A DNA stretch of 64,000 bases from Lingula anatina. Its lineage: Eukaryota > Brachiopoda > Lingulata > Lingulida > Lingulidae. The DNA is taken from the NCBI RefSeq assembly GCF_001039355.2, contig NW_019774637.1:431132-495131 (forward strand), in the 5' to 3' direction. Of the stretch, positions 38,235 to 49,000 are shown piece after piece (positions within the stretch are counted from its first letter, which is position 1; each line of letters begins with the position of its first letter). Under the pieces are notes generated by a model, which made no database searches, was not told the origin of the DNA, and worked only from the letters and a program-made list of their open reading frames with translations. Made by a program: the position numbers and the translations under genes.

Positions 38235-39266
38235 TCCAATAATAAAAAGGAATACAATTCATTCAATGACTTTTGCAGACAAGTGATTCTTAAATATTGT
38301 GAACTATACACATATAATACACACATTGTCCCGTAAAATGGCAAATGAATATCTGTGTCATTTCATCCCATCACACCCCCTGTAACAGTTTAAATAGCAC
38401 TTCACTTCACGGCATCGTACATATAAGCACATGAACTATGTAGTAAAAATTTGAATTGTAGCATCATCATTATTCAACAGTGTTAGGTATATGTTAGCAA
38501 CTTGGTTTCTAGGATATTTTTAGATACTTGAATTACCTGTGTAGCAATAAATAACCACCGAAACTTTGGACCACATAGAACCTTTGTGGAAAATTGCCTC
38601 AATTTGCACGATGATAGAAGATTTTATCTACGACCTGTATAACTGGTCGGCTGCATCACCAGTAAAACCCAGGGTGATCATAATTTTTTTTAAAAATTAG
38701 GACCAAAATTTCCATTATGGAACATACCATGACAACCTACTTACATGCAATTCACATTTTTTGAGACAAAAAACTTTTGTGTAAGCAATGTGAGAGAGAG
38801 AGAGAGGGAGGGGAGGGGAGAGGGAGGGCAAGCAAGTAGGAAGAGAAACAAAACAATGGGTATGTGTTATCTGAAAGAAAAGCCACTGCTTTCCAGCTTA
38901 AGGTATATCGTCAACATGTCCTCCACTAATGAAAGCACTTGTTTCATAAAGTTAACACCCACTTTCTGGTTTTTGTCCTAGATTCAGTTTTTAACCCAAT
39001 TCTTTCCCCCAATCCATGTAGTCAGAGGAAGTAAATAAAGAAAGTGATTCTAAATATAAAGTCCTCCTTTGGTTGACTCTCAGGGAAAAAAAATCAAGTG
39101 TCTATTGCATGGTAAAATCTCATAACAGAATTCCATTATCCTCCTCCAATATCTCAACTAGATGAGACTTGTAGATGGCACCTCCATCCAGCACAAGCTT
39201 GTCATAAAATCCTGTAATCATTGTGTTATTAAATTATCATTAAATACCATCCTTATCAAAGATGTC

Positions 39267-39272
39267 TTTATT
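39267..39272 (-). terminator. Proximal poly(A) signal of DNAJA2
   Basis: AATAAA on the minus strand about 40 nt after the stop codon, also present in the haplotig at 31956-31961. Confidence 0.35.
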
Positions 39273-39310
39273 ACCTAATCCTCAAAGTATTCCTAGAACA
39301 GAATTTCACG

Positions 39311-39502
39311 TTATTGATGTGCACACTGCACCCTAGGTCCTCCGTGTCCTCCTTCATCATCATCGTCCGATTCGTACGCCTCTCCCCGCCTTCCTGCTCC
39401 GCCCATTTTGGAGGCGTCATATTCCACCAGGTCCACTTCCTCCACGTGTTCTCCGGTAGGAGCGTGAAATGGAGGCCGCGCTGGGAGCAATTTTTCCAAT
39501 TT
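39311..39502 (-). CDS. DNAJA2: DNAJA2 exon 10: C-terminus, CAHQ tail
   Basis: Acceptor CATTTCAG, 63 codons, stop TAA. It holds the acidic Asp/Glu run and the prenylation tail VQCAHQ typical of DNAJA2. Confidence 0.95.
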   Translation of the reverse strand, partial: KLEKLLPARPPFHAPTGEHVEEVDLVEYDASKMGGAGRRGEAYESDDDDEGGHGGPRVQCAHQ

Positions 39503-42500
39503 CTGAAATGCAAAAGGAAAGTGCTGTCCAGTTTGGTAGTGAGAAAGTTTTCTTCTTTAAAATATAATTTCAGCACCAATAAAACACGTTTCTCCATATT
39601 GCATTTGATGATTATCACAAAATAAAAGAAATCAACTTGAAGACATTTTTTTTCTCATGGAATATTCTATGGAAAAATATTTTGTAGACATATTCTCTCT
39701 TATATTGTTGAATTTAAATTCACTTCTTCCATTCACTTAAAACAATGCATCAAACGCATTTTCAAGCTCCATTTATTCACCGCATTTGACATTAAACTTA
39801 TAATTCACACAATTTGCTTCATTTTGAAGACTTTTCAGCTAGGTTTTGGGAACCAAACAAGACTTGGCTCACCTTGAGTTCATCCCCTTTCAAGAAACCA
39901 TTTGTGGGGAATGTGATCTCAAATTTAATATAAAGATTTCCTTTCTCAAAGGGATTCCTGTGATGTGGCATCCCCTCACCAATCACTGCCTTCATGGAAC
40001 CTGGAATAGAAAGTGAAACTGGTTTTTAACTCGACATTTAATCTATCAATTAATGTTCTGTGTCATAAATTTTAATTTTTTTCTTTTAAAGATTGACATG
40101 TTAATATCATTAGATGAATATTCAAATGATTGAAATTTATAATTAGACTGATGATTTATTTCCTCTTAACTACCAGCCAGTACAACCATAATTCCAATAG
40201 ATATCTTCCTTAACTTCATTTTAAAATTCTAGGGCATGTACCAGCCACAACTTCATCATACTAATCAGAATTCATGACAGCGAATTTAGGTCTACCTCTA
40301 GAGTCAGAAAACTTTTTTCTTTCAATCATTCATACTAATTCAAAATACCCCCATAAGAATCAGATATTTTGGATTCTCCACAGCATTTGGCAAATTTTCA
40401 TTTTTTTTTTTTTTTTTGGGGGGGGGGAGTATTGATAGGGGGTGGATGAACTGTATCACCTACCAGGCTCTATCACCTGTCCCTGGGGGTGTTTGATCAC
40501 TAACTCCCTGTTGTCCAGGTGCTTCAGTACAAACTCAAAGCCACACAAGGCCTCAGTGATGCCTATCTTGTGTGAGCAGTAGAGGTCAGCTCCGTTCCTC
40601 GTGAAAGTTTCATGGTCTTTGAGCTGCAGCACAATGACCACATCTCCTGCTTCCATGCCGGGCTGAAAAAAAATCCATCAGATGTGATTCATTTACTTTT
40701 ATGTATTTCTTAATTCTATTTATCTTAATTAATCTTAATTCTGCATTATTTACATATTTTTTTTAGTCCAGTCTCTTACATTTTGGTGCCTAAAGAATCT
40801 AAAACAATGTTCATGGAAGAAAACAAGACCAACTCTGACTCAGGATGTCAAAAGAGTCAAACTGGAAGAATATATCTCACGCTGGCATATACAGCCATTC
40901 AGCCTTCCTGTAAAGCTGCAAGTAATCAGTCATTAATAAGCTTTATATGCTAGTGATAATATAACATTTGGAAGTCAACAAAGACACTTGGCTCATTCCC
41001 AATGAAACCATCAGTCTATGTAGAGTGATGCAGCTCCATGATGACTCTGACAGAATACAATCAGATTAATATATTAACAGTCCTCCTCCTGGCATTAAGT
41101 AGAAAACGGAGAAGGTGTTGATTGTACCAGTATGTTGGTAACAAGAGGAGGTGTGTTAATGACTTGTGTGTAGGAGCTCTTACCGTCTGGTCACCCTCTC
41201 CTCTGAATGGTATCTTCTGTCCGTCCTTCATTCCTTTGTCTACGTGAACCTCCAGAATCTTGGTTTCTTGGCTAACTTTCTTTCCCTTGCATTCCTTACA
41301 CCTGTCTTTTTCATTTATCATTTCACCTGATTTACAAAAGTAAGGCTATCAATACGAAAGGAAAATGAATAAACAAATTCACTGCATGATTTTTTTAAAC
41401 TAAAAAAAAAAAAAAAAAAAACTGCAGAAAATTTAATATGTTGAATACAAATAAATGATATGCACCCAATATTTCAGTGGAAGTTTGGACATTTTAAGTA
41501 ACATACAGGAGACTATAGCATTTGCAATAGTCTTGATTTGAAGAACAATGTGGTTCTCCCATTTCACACCCACACAAATCACAATCCATCCCTAAAAGTA
41601 ACAAGGCCATCCGTCAAGGCAGCAGCTCTCCACCCACCTTCTCCGTGACACTGTGGACAAATTGTCTGCAACTGTTGGACCATCCCCGGTCCCAGCTGTC
41701 TTAGTGTCACCTTCACGCCGCGCCCGTGACACACTGTACAGTTCTGGAGAGCGCCTGGTTTACCACCTTGACTGGAAGACAAAGACAACATCAGTTAAAT
41801 TTCGTAAAAGTCTGCAGTCTAACGAGGCTGTCTTCACAGACAGCAAGGTATTAAACAACACTCTTAACTGTTTACAGCCTTCTACTCTAAACCAGATGCA
41901 TTTTGATACAATTTTAGTGTACTTAGTATGTTGGTGTATCTGAAAACACTGCTAGTTTTATAGAAGATTAATAATTAAGAGCACTTAGGTGACAACAATA
42001 AGCATTTTATCACAACACTTTCAAGACTTTTTCTTAAAACCAAGAAAATACCACATTTACACTTACCCATTACATTTTTTACATATAACAGTTTTACTAA
42101 GTTGTAATTTCTTTGTTGTTCCGTTATATAAATCCTCTAAAGAAACCCTGAAATGGAAATCAACACAATGCAATCAAAGACAAGACAACAGAGTAAAACG
42201 TCTTAATCTATATTAGTTATTGCTTTTACTAAATGCAGATAGAGATATCATCATCAAATGACGACATTTGTTTGTTAACTTGAGATTTTTGACTCAGGTA
42301 CTTGAAAATTGGGCTGACAGCTGGATAACAAAGTGACAATAAAACTCAACCGTTAAAATGACTGAAAACCTGATATCAGTGACTGTCCCTTCACTCAAAA
42401 GGCTACCAAACATTTTTTCCTTTTTACCTCAGTGGATGGTATGTATCCTCTCCTCTTCTCCTTCCTCTCCCCCCCATCCCCCCTCTCACCCCACCCATAC

Positions 42501-45500
42501 CCCCCATGCCAAAGAATCCACCAAACAAATCGGAGAATATATCTGGGAAACCTAAAACGGAGATGATCACACGATAATAATACATGTATACACATTATTT
42601 TATCATAATTATTACTGTATTTATATATTTCTTTATGAGGAAAAGGGAATGGAATTATTTCACACTTCTCCACTCATTATCATCACATTATTAGACAACT
42701 TCAGAGATAATCAATAATGCTCTTTACATTTTCAGCACTGTTGTTTTTCGACTTATTGAGCACTAGTTTCACTGGTTCATCAGTTCAACTATTACAGTTC
42801 AGACAGTTAAAATAGATCATGTCAATCAGCTTCTCTGAACTCACCCCCACCCCCGCCAGTTCCCTCTTTAAGACCCTGCATTCCATGACGGTCGTAAATT
42901 TCTCGCTTCTCTGGATTGGACAGAACTTCATAGGCAAAACTGATCTCTTTAAACTGCAAGAGAAAAGATATTATATTCAAAATTATACATTACATTAGCT
43001 AAAATCACTTCTCATATCTTGCCAACCAACAAATATCTGTTTATTAAAAGACGACTAGCTTTAAGAGGTTAATCAGCCAAATCTTTTTACATCATGTGTC
43101 AGAGTTATTGGACAAATCGGTTTAAAAAGGCTTTTTTGTAATATCAAAAATACAACAGGCCAAGATTAACTAGTAAGTGATTCTAATTGCTCTTTGCACC
43201 TAGCAAAAGAACAAGAGTAACGGCTGTACCTTTTCTCCTGCTTCTGGGTTCTTGTCAGGATGGTAAGTTTTGGCTAGTTTGTGGTATGCCTGCAAACATG
43301 TAAAACTGAACATCACAGAATATTACAATTTACCAGGATATATTTTTAAGTTTTAACTTCAGAGACAGAAAAGCTGCAGATAAGAAATAAATATCAAACT
43401 CATTTACCAGGCCATTTTGTATCATTTGTTATATCTTAAAGAAATAATCACAATTAAAAGATGCCAGAATGCTGTTTACCGAGAAACACTCATCAACATA
43501 AATAAGGACTATTTACACCTAATACTTTTTTTTTGTTGTCTATTGAACATTTATCCTAGATTGAATCTAACTGAAATGTTCCATCTTGAAATTTAGACAA
43601 ACTATCTCTTTCAGCTCTTTTGTTTCAAGGTTCCTCTGAGCATATTTTGTTAGTCCCACTTCAGAAGACTGGCATATCATCTTTTCTATTACCATAAAAT
43701 TAGATTTCCTTCTCCACATATTACTTGGCAGTAGAAGTTTACCTCTGCATCTTACAAGGCATTAGCGTAAATTAGGAATAGCTTAAGCAGCAATAACATT
43801 TGCCTGCCCTTTGTAATATTGTAATATTTTCCCCACGCACACAGGGAAATCTGATCAACAGTCACATGTGTCATGATGTAAATCAGAAGATTTCCTTGTA
43901 CTAAAGTACTCCATTGCTGACATGGTCAGAGTTCAGGGAAAAAACTTTTAGGCTTTTATAGCAAAAACTTGCGGCATATAATTAATCTGTCAGTGTTAAT
44001 ATCAAAGGCATACTGCACTCTCAGATAGAGGATACATTGAGAAAATAGTCACTTAGCTATGCAATTATTGATTTTCCCTCATGATTTTTTCCCTATTGTT
44101 TTTTTTTACAGTATTTATGCATAAAGGCATGAAATATACTATAATATTAAGAGTATAGCACTTAATCTGCATTCACAGTAAGGTCGATGTTTGAAGTATT
44201 TTTCAATTCCCTATTCTAAATCCTGATATGAAAATAATCAAATAGCAGATACACGATCTTGTAAACAAAAACAACAAAATCATTTAAACATTAAGGGGTG
44301 ATAATTTTATAGTGATTGCCTTGTATTGTGAATAATTTCAAGTCTTGTTGAATTCACTATTTTTTTAAATGACCCTGATAAAAAACTAAGATCATTTAGG
44401 AAGCTGATGTAGCATGACTAACATTTAAATAGTTTTCTTTTATTTAAATGTCAACATTATCATAATAAATTATGCATTACAGTTGACAAACCACAGTTAA
44501 ATCTCGCCAAGATTAAAATAAAATACAAATGAGGAGCCATAAAGATGATTTCAACTGCAGCACCATTTCCTGACAGACTGATCATAACCACTGTCTGGGC
44601 TTGTGGCATCTGATTTATACTTCAATCACACGAAAATGAAAGCACTACCGTAGTTATTATTAGAGACAATGAGTGAGTGTGGCAGATGTCTCGTTTCCTG
44701 TTCTTTCACTCTCTCTTTCCATCTTCCCTTCCCCTAGCAGCCTACAATTAAGTGTCCAATAAAACTGAATTGTTTTTCAACCATTTCTACAATGTTCTAC
44801 TGTGTAGGTTAAAACGTACTTAAAAATTCAACTTTCAATTTGTACTAATTCTAGGCATATCAGGAACTAATTCCCTTTCTTAGGGACAAGGAGTGTACAA
44901 GCTGCTGTGTGTCCTGGATGAGCATCAACGTGTGCCCCCCTTTAAGCTATCTTGAAAGTGTCTTTTTTTTTGGCATTTTAACAAAGTTCTTTTGTGCAGG
45001 TTAATACAGGGCATGGAAGACTAAAATGCTGCCTTTGGAAGCTCCATTTATCTAGCAAAAGACACATTAAAAACTAATTCCAGTTTCAGAACAACACCGA
45101 ATACATAATTTATCACTAAATGGTTGATAAAAGATGACTTGGCCCAATGTGTGAAGTGACATGGGATCAGAGATGAGAGGTCATGTGCTCACCCTTTTGT
45201 GTCATTTTTAAATTAAAATATTAAGAAATTACGAGTTACATAAGAAACCTGAGTTTGTTTCGAATTTCAGTCTTAGTCATTGTATAAAATGTCCTAGTGA
45301 ACAACTAGGAGCATGTTCAAAGAAAATTAAGGAAAATTATGAAAAATCAAATATTACGAATCTCAGACATTTCATTTTACAATCCTTCTTCTTAAGAATT
45401 TAGGGACTTCACTATTGTGCCTGAAAGTAATGGAAACAGATAGAGCCATCTTCAGATGATATTGCAAAATTCCCCTTTATTCTAATTTCAAAGCGAGTCC

Positions 45501-45714
45501 GACAATCTCCGCGTGCTTTGTCCAAAATGAAAGACTGTGAACAAATGTATATTAATGGGAAAACATCTCATTCTGATGGAAAACAACATAAAGCGCTGTA
45601 AAAACACGCTGTCTTGTCACTGGTGCCAACTCGATATCAACTTACCTTTTTGATTTCACTATCTGAGGCGGTTTTTGAAACGCCAAGTATTTTGTACAAA
45701 TCTACATCAGCCAT
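39311..45714 (-). CDS. DNAJA2: DnaJ homolog subfamily A member 2-like (type I Hsp40)
   Basis: Ten coding exons (45646-45714, 43230-43289, 42845-42953, 42428-42551, 42067-42147, 41638-41771, 41184-41326, 40464-40662, 39873-40000, 39311-39502) join in frame to 1239 nt, 412 residues, which to my knowledge is the length of human DNAJA2. The J domain covers about residues 1-70 with the Hsp70-activating HPD at 33-35. A G/F and G/M-rich linker follows (about 75-105). Four zinc-binding CXXC pairs lie at 143/146, 159/162, 186/189 and 202/205. The C-terminal beta-sandwich substrate-binding region ends in an acidic stretch and CAHQ, a CAAX-type farnesylation signal. The protein delivers non-native clients to Hsp70 and stimulates its ATPase in the cytosol. 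The DNAJA2-type tail favours this paralogue over DNAJA1 or DNAJA4. The gene is head to head with the kinesin, 278 bp apart. Confidence 0.95.
39873..40000 (-). CDS. DNAJA2: DNAJA2 exon 9
   Basis: Encodes the conserved [20 protein letters not shown] segment of the second C-terminal beta domain. Acceptor ATTCCAG, donor GTGAGC, phase 1 to 0. Confidence 0.95.
40464..40662 (-). CDS. DNAJA2: DNAJA2 exon 8
   Basis: Encodes [18 protein letters not shown] through GQVIEPG, the client-binding beta domain that follows the zinc region. Phase 0 to 1. Confidence 0.95.
40991..41150. repeat. Dispersed repeat copy in DNAJA2 intron 7
   Basis: Diverged relative of the 25785-25974 element (shared AATACAATCAGATTA, AAGAGGAGG and AGTAGAAAAC/ACAGAAAAG landmarks). 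The haplotig ends inside its own copy (33677-33818). Confidence 0.5.
41184..41326 (-). CDS. DNAJA2: DNAJA2 exon 7: fourth zinc motif
   Basis: Encodes the fourth cysteine pair (CKECKG) and [16 protein letters not shown]. Acceptor AAATCAG, donor GTAAGA, phase 1 to 0. Confidence 0.95.
41403..41420. repeat. Poly-A run in DNAJA2 intron 6
   Basis: About eighteen consecutive A on the + strand. Confidence 0.9.
41638..41771 (-). CDS. DNAJA2: DNAJA2 exon 6: second and third zinc motifs
   Basis: Encodes CTVCHGRG and CPQCHGEG flanking [14 protein letters not shown], a highly conserved class A segment. Acceptor TCTTCCAG, donor GTGGGT. Confidence 0.95.
42067..42147 (-). CDS. DNAJA2: DNAJA2 exon 5: first zinc motif
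   Basis: Encodes [18 protein letters not shown] and CKKCNG. Phase 2 in and 2 out, donor GTAAGT. Confidence 0.93.
42428..42551 (-). CDS. DNAJA2: DNAJA2 exon 4: G/F-G/M linker
   Basis: Encodes [18 protein letters not shown] and an Arg/Gly-rich stretch ending GEDTYHPL. The C-rich + strand here is the complement of glycine and arginine codons. Confidence 0.93.
42845..42953 (-). CDS. DNAJA2: DNAJA2 exon 3: J-domain helix III/IV
   Basis: Encodes [20 protein letters not shown] and the DRHG motif, then the first glycines. Phase 0 to 1. Confidence 0.95.
43230..43289 (-). CDS. DNAJA2: DNAJA2 exon 2: HPD loop
   Basis: Twenty codons, [20 protein letters not shown], with the catalytic HPD tripeptide. 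Acceptor GTTTGCAG, donor GTACAG. Confidence 0.96.
43290..45645 (-). other. DNAJA2 intron 1
   Basis: A 2.36-kb AT-rich intron between the start exon and the HPD exon. I see no further exon, RNA gene or clear element in it. Confidence 0.8.
45646..45714 (-). CDS. DNAJA2: DNAJA2 exon 1: start codon
   Basis: ATG at 45714-45712 opens [20 protein letters not shown], the first J-domain helix. Donor GTAAGT, phase 0. Confidence 0.95.
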
Positions 45715-45992
45715 TTTGCGGAAAATGAGTGACGTCAGAAAATTAGGTGCTTACATCCATAAAAATAATGTCTTTGTATAGATCCTGAAAATTGAGGATA
45801 ACAAAATAAATATTTTCACAATAATTTGAATTTTTTATTTTATACTTCCAGCATAAATTGCTGTCAAATACGGCATTAATCTTCTAGTTACATGAAGATG
45901 ATGTAGGCGAGACATCACGCGAGATCTCGCACAGCGCCAATTTTGAATGATAGGTTGCTTGGAGAACTATTCGTTTTCACTGCTTTGTCAAA
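45715..45992. promoter_or_regulatory. Divergent DNAJA2 / KIF15 promoter
   Basis: 278 bp separate the two start codons. On the DNAJA2 side there is a full CRE, TGACGTCA (45730-45737). On the kinesin side there is a perfect 12-bp palindrome, GCGAGATCTCGC (45919-45930), then GCGCCAAT (45934-45941, both an E2F/CDE-like core and a CCAAT box), then TTTGAA (45942-45947, a CHR core) three bases after GCGCC. No TATA box is evident at either start. This layout fits a housekeeping bidirectional promoter with a cell-cycle element on the motor side (inference). Confidence 0.7.
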
Positions 45993-46005
45993 ATGCCACC
46001 ATCGG
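45993..46005 (+). CDS. KIF15: KIF15 exon 1: start
   Basis: ATG in AAAATGC context, four codons and one base (MPPS), donor GTACGT. Its small size makes the start slightly uncertain, but the phases through exons 2 and 3 agree. Confidence 0.75.
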
Positions 46006-49000
46006 GTACGTTTAAAGTGCATCTTGTTCTTATAAAGTGGTTTATTCTTTAATATCTGAAATTATTTGTTGTACTTAACTTGTTATAACGATGGCCGAAG
46101 CGTAGTCATGTCCAAGACAGGTGCCTATGCTTTGCCTACAAATATGAAATAATTGTCTTGAATAAGCTAATCATCATTAAGTAATCTGTCTTATAAGTTA
46201 TTTTATGAATATTTAAAATGAAGTAATGACAACTTATTTTGACACGTTATATAATTTTTTGTCATTATATGTTTTCAGATAAAAGTGGCCCGGGTTCTGG
46301 GGATGGGAAGTATGTCAGATTCAGAAAAACACAACATAACAATAAATAAATAAATGAATAAATACAATTATGAGTTATGTGATTGAAAATGGTCTTAAAT
46401 TTTATGTTCATTTGTCATGGATTTTTCATTTTTGGAACTGACGTTTTATGTATGTACTAGTAACTCCTAACAGTTAAACTTTGCCTACAAGTGGAGTTTT
46501 TTTTCAGTGTTTAATTTAGAATGAAGGACCAAGTATAATTTTTTATGTGATATGAGAATGGGTATTCATGGTTCTGTTTTTCTTTTTTTTCCCTGTGCAC
46601 AGTGACGGAGATGCCATCCAAGTACTAGTACGAGTGCGCCCTCCAGATGATCAGTCAGAACTGAAGTTTGACAACGGCCACTGCATTCAAGTAGACACTG
46701 ACCAGAAAGCAGTATTTTTATCTTGCAAAGCAGACCCTAAAATCTTCACCTATGACAGTGTGGCAGGTGCTAATGCTACTCAGGTGAGTCTCAGACTATG
46801 AGAAGAATATGATAGTAAGAGTTGTACCTCAGTGAGGGGGATCACTTAGCTCCTTTACATTGTAAGAAGCAAGTGCCACAGATACATCTTTAACATAATA
46901 TATACATTGGTAGTCTACATATATTGCTTCTGGTCTTTTGCTTATATTTAATAGGCTCTGTACATAGTTTTAAATTTGTTCTATTAAGAAAATACTTATA
47001 TTTTCAGGCCTCCTTATTTTGGACTGTTGGGAAGAAATCAGTTGACAGCTGCATTCAGGGATACAACAGCACTATATTTGCATAGTAAGTAGACATCTAT
47101 TTGATTTTTGGTCGGCATAAAAAAAAAATAAAAATAAATAAATGAATAAATAAAACTAAAATGAAAAATAAGATAAAATAATTATCAGATGTTAGCTTTT
47201 TCTGCAGGAAAGTGAAATTCTGTATTTTTTAATTCAATTCTGATATTTCCTGAGCTTTGTCAAGGTTAGGTGTTGGGTCTCATGATAAATGTTCAGAGTT
47301 TTTTTTTTTTAAACCTAGGCTCATTTCTGATCATAAAAATGTAAATAATAATAATAATTATAAATTAATAAAATTATTTCTAATATAAATTTCTTATAAA
47401 ATTGTTTCTGACACTGTTTTTTAATGGCTATCTGCTACTGTTCCAGTGGCCAGACAGGCTCTGGGAAAACCTTCACCATGCTGGGACCCTCTGAGTACAG
47501 TGAAGAGCTGCAGGATGATATGAGAGGGGTCATCCCCAGGTCCTTTGAGTACCTGTTTAACTGTATACCTAAAGAAGAGGCTAAGGTTTGTGTGCACTGC
47601 CTTCATGGTACCAGTCTTTTCTTCTTTCTCTTCTTATCATTTCTTGTTTTGATGGTTTTCTATTTTTTACTAAGTTTTTTTTTTTTTTTTTTTTTGGTTT
47701 CAGTTTTTAAGGTTGATTAGAAATATTCTCAAATGATATTGATCATTGCAGAAAAGAGTCCTCAAGTTGTTTGATCACTCAGTCCTTTTTTTCTCAGTCC
47801 CATTTCATGATCACATACACATATGACTGTCACTGGTTTCACTGCTGCTGTGTGTTTCAATTTTCACAGTTGTACCTAAAACACAGTCAAATGATGTTAA
47901 ATGATGTCTATTACATTGCAGCAAGAAGGACGTGTACAGTTCTTATGCAAGTGCTCTTTCATGGAGATCTACCAAGAACAAATCTTTGACTTACTAGACC
48001 CAGCCTCTTCAAACCTCCACGTGAGAGAACACATAAAGAAAGGAGTCTATGTGGAGGGCCTAACAGAGGAAACTATTACTAGTTCTAGTGAGGCCTTTCA
48101 GGTAGGTAAAGATCATTCCACGCCCATCTCCTCTACCACTTTTAAATTTTCATGTGAAGCTAAATATGGTATTTCACCCAGTGTGTGTGTCTGCCCATGC
48201 ACCGCCTCTTTTGCAATGTTTTGAATTCAACTTTGGAACCCTGTGTGATATTGCATAAAATGAATATCTTGAAATTTAGAGGTATATTGATATCTTAATT
48301 CCAATGATAACAGATTGAAAAAAAGAACAGGTATATTTCTTTTGGCCTGAATTAAATTGGTCAACAACATGTATTGTAGTTTAAGTTCAAGAAGTTGACA
48401 AGAACGAATTTTAAAGAAAAAGTAGAAATTTTCAAAAGTTTTGACTTTTGATGTATTTTGTAAATTTGCAAGGTGCTGTCTGAAGGCCAGAGGAATCGCA
48501 GAGTGGGGTCGACATCCATGAACAGAGAAAGTTCCAGGAGTCATGCTGTATTCATCATTTCCATAGAATCAAGGGTTGGTGTCATGAACTACTTCAGGTT
48601 TATCTAATAACAACCAGAATTTTCTCTTTATCTATATTATATCTTTCACATTACTTCACATAAGTTGAAGTAAGAATTATTTAAGAAGTTACATGTGTAT
48701 AGTTTTTGCTGTATTTTTCTTGATATCACTGAAGCACATAAAAGTTGCTGTGTAATATTTGGAATACCATAGAATTGTCAGAATTGACTCTAAACAAAAA
48801 TGTTATTTAAAGGGATAATAACTCTTCGTATGAGATCTATATTTCACAATAAAAACATTGTGAATAACTCATAGAAATATAATATATTTTGTTTTACCAC
48901 AAAAACAGCAGTTATAGCTATTATTCTGATATCTGAGCTTGTCTTTAGATCACGTGACCTCCATTGAAGGCTATACTCTGTTAAAATCTCTTAAGAGATT

